A DNA stretch of 23,061 bases from Lenisia limosa (Eukaryota; Breviatea), in the NCBI GenBank assembly GCA_001655205.1, contig LPNZ01009018.1, forward strand, positions 1 to 23,061. Direction: 5' to 3'. Below, in pieces: positions 21,362-23,061 of this stretch. Each line of letters opens with the position of its first letter. Positions within the stretch are counted from its first letter, which is position 1. The position numbers were made by a program, and so were the translations under genes. The notes beneath the pieces were generated by a model. The model worked only from the letters and a program-made list of their open reading frames with translations. It was not told where the DNA came from and did not search any database.

Positions 21362-22692
21362 TTATTTTATGCCACCACGCACCTTGTTAATGAAGGCCTC
21401 GTAGGGGTATGAAATGGCCTTGATCACGCGACCGCCGAAGAACCGGTTATCCAGCGCGTTGGCAGCCTGGGGGAATAAAATTGGAAAAATTATGAAACAA
21501 AAAAGCCCAAATCAAATATGTAACACGCAAGGGTTGATAACAACAGAACAAGCAAAGCCCAGGCCTGGGGGGTTATCGTTTGAATGGCAAGACAATAAAC
21601 CCGGCCCACATCAACAGCTGATTCGGGTTTTACGAAATGAGCGAAAATTCGAACTTCATCATCAGCCAAATACACTTGGCATCCTGGGGGGGGGGGGGGN
21701 NNNNNNNNNNNNNNNNNNNNNNNNNNNNNNNNNNNNNNNNNNNNNNNNNNNNNNNNNNNNNNNNNNNNNNNNNNNNNNNNNNNNNNNNNNNNNNNNNGAG
21801 AGATGGATCATAAAACGTCAATCTATTAGAGAAAAAACATATATCGATATATATTACCTTGATCATTGACTGCGAAAGTCCCACTCACTCACAACCTTGC
21901 CATACTTGGAGCACTCCTCAAACACTTCTCCCTCCAAATGCTCATCAACTTCATCATGCGTAACCTGGGGGATCAGGGGACGATAGAGAGTCGGAGATAA
22001 GTGTCCCCCATATTACTTGTTTATTACTTATCATCATACCCACCATGTTAGTCAACATCATACCCACCATGTTAGTCAGCAGAATGACGGGGGAGGGACC
22101 GTCCAGCTCATCTGAGCGCTGCAATCTCTTCATAAGTGCCAAACGTGCCTGTCCGCCCTAAGGGGGTGAGCAGAGTGAAGGGGGTGAGCAGAGTGAAGGG
22201 GTCCCTTTACCAGACCCATACGTGTGATTTCCTCAGAGACTTTCTCCCTCTTCTACCCTCTATTACAGTTGTTAACCCACATGAAATGAGACAAAATAAA
22301 AATCAACAATAAAAATGTGATAAATTTGAATGGATAATAGTTTCATTAAATTCCCCCAGCCCACTCTGATGGTCATGTTCTCCTCGAGGTCCAGGGAATC
22401 ACCAGCAGCCATATTTGCCTGGAGGTTTAGAGCATTACTAAAGTGTTTTTAATTGTATTCCTCTGAAGTTGTGCCAAAATGTAGCGCATGCTTGAAGAAT
22501 AAGGAAAACAAAGAATATATGCTACAATCACCCAAGTTTCAAAATAAAAAAATGAAAGAAATGAACTGAACTGAACTGAACCCACCTGGGCCACGGCGCG
22601 TTCGCCAAGGTCAGCGGCGCCGGATCTTTCGCGATGCACACGCTCACTCCTCTCCTCGCCTTCTGGCTCATCCCTATCGCGGTCGCGGCGGT
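21362..22692 (-). CDS. PUF60: PUF60-like splicing factor, C-terminal part with UHM (partial)
   Basis: Six minus-strand exons: 22692 (gap edge)-22586, 22418-22365, 22157-22068, 21964-21871, 21683-21610 and 21466-21362, with TAA at 21364-21362. Phases agree at all junctions. The first is Arg/Asp/Glu-rich (RRDRDRDEPEGEERSERV). DSLDLEENMTIRGGQARLAL matches the PUF60/half-pint segment before the last domain. The U2AF-homology motif follows: SPVILLTNM, VDEHLEGEVFEECSKYGKVV, then DDEVRIFAHFVKPESAVD and ALDNRFFGGRVIKAISYPYE. The GRFFGGR motif corresponds to the R-x-F loop that binds ULM tryptophans. PUF60 acts with U2AF in 3' splice-site recognition. RBM17/SPF45 is the main alternative because its UHM is similar. 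The end could be extended if AAG/GTGCGT at 21380 is a donor. The N-terminal RRMs lie beyond the gap. Confidence 0.8.
21467..21609 (-). mobile_element. Introner-like intron, copy A (143 bp, complete)
   Basis: This is the last intron of the PUF60-like gene and the only complete member of the family here. In transcript orientation it begins GTGGGCCGGG and ends TTTTATTCCCCCAG. Its donor-side half matches copy B (1891-1933) and its acceptor-side half matches copy C (3487-3530), although B and C are in a different gene. Its short length, self-contained splice sites and fixed orientation fit an introner element. No terminal inverted repeats or coding capacity are seen. Confidence 0.65.
22032..22079. 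repeat. 24-bp tandem duplication carrying a 5' splice site
   Basis: CATCATACCCACCATGTTAG starts both copies (22032-22055 and 22056-22079). Only the last base differs. On the minus strand each copy contains LTNM-encoding exon sequence followed by GTGGGTATG, so two donors lie 24 bases apart in frame (exon end 22068 or 22044). Confidence 0.9.
22163..22198. repeat. 18-bp tandem duplication at a 3' splice site
   Basis: An 18-base unit, GGGGTGAGCAGAGTGAAG, is present twice. On the minus strand it forms the C-rich tract just before the acceptor CCCCCTTAG at 22158, so it duplicates the polypyrimidine tract of that intron. Confidence 0.85.
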
Positions 22693-22917
22693 NNNNNNNN
22701 NNNNNNNNNNNNNNNNNNNNNNNNNNNNNNNNNNNNNNNNNNNNNNNNNNNNNNNNNNNNNNNNNNNNNNNNNNNNNNNNNNNNNNNNNNNNNNNNNNNN
22801 NNNNNNNNNNNNNNNNNNNNNNNNNNNNNNNNNNNNNNNTCCAAACCCCAAAAAAAGCAATAACAAACATGAGTAACACACGTTAAATTGGGCAAAACCA
22901 ATAACAAAACAGAAAAC

Positions 22918-23061
22918 ACATAATAACATTGGGGTGGCGGAATAAATGACACATAATAACATGGGGGGTGGCGGAGTAGATGACACATAATAACATTGGG
23001 ATGGCGGAATAAATGACACATAATAACATGGGGGGTGGCGGAGTAGATGACACATAATAAC
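22918..23061. repeat. 33/34-bp minisatellite with 67-bp higher-order unit
   Basis: ACATAATAAC recurs at 22918, 22951, 22985, 23018 and 23052, with spacings 33, 34, 33, 34. Two variants alternate: one with ATTGG(G/A)(G/A)TGGCGGAATAAATG, the other with ATGGGGGGTGGCGGAGTAGATG. The array is therefore two copies of a 67-base dimer and continues past the window end. It lies upstream of the first visible PUF60-like exon, probably in an intron. Confidence 0.9.

Noticed and set aside
22528-23055. Long open frames over the right-hand minisatellite and gap
   Set aside because: They are kept open by the 33/34-base repeat and by unknown bases, shift frame with the alternating unit length, and have no protein-family pattern.
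22918-23061. CRISPR-like array
   Set aside because: The units are contiguous with no unique spacers, and the context is eukaryotic.

Overview
This is a eukaryotic nuclear window. Every recognisable gene is cut into many short exons by GT-AG introns, and no bacterial signal (operon, Shine-Dalgarno site) is seen. The organism cannot be named from the sequence. Dense short introns, a compact layout and repeated intron sequences suit a unicellular alga or other protist, or a small compact-genome animal. Seven runs of N (1822-1883, 2706-2770, 3538-3704, 4381-4458, 7037-7113, 21700-21797, 22693-22839) are assembly gaps, most of them inside introns. All exon models below were built by eye from splice sites, reading-frame phase and protein-family patterns. 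No transcript was available.

Layout. (1) 97-967, plus: 3' end of a gene for an Arg/Ser-rich protein. (2) 3768-1392, minus: complete ten-exon gene for a leucine-rich-repeat protein of the ribonuclease-inhibitor type, closest in pattern to LRRC74. It converges on gene 1. (3) 3769-5349: divergent intergenic space with low-complexity repeats. (4) 5350-20972, plus: one very large gene of about 63 short exons (about 1,870 codons seen). It reads as SH3 domain, CCCH zinc-finger array, coiled coil, DEAH-box RNA helicase, RRM-like region, then a RING-IBR-RING (RBR) ubiquitin-ligase module. Helicase plus RBR recalls the plant DEAH11/DEAH12 proteins. The SH3 and CCCH front end is not something I know from that family. 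(5) 22692-21362, minus: C-terminal half of a PUF60-like splicing factor ending in a U2AF-homology motif, convergent with gene 4. (6) 22918-23061: minisatellite running off the window.

Three of the four genes look like RNA-processing factors. The large gene would couple RNA binding and remodelling to ubiquitin transfer. No shared regulation can be seen.

Two results deserve attention. First, the SH3-CCCH-DEAH-RRM-RBR architecture. Second, introns of gene 2 and gene 5 share sequence with each other in transcript orientation while the surrounding exons are unrelated, which is the hallmark of introner elements. The assembly gaps fall in the same kind of intron.
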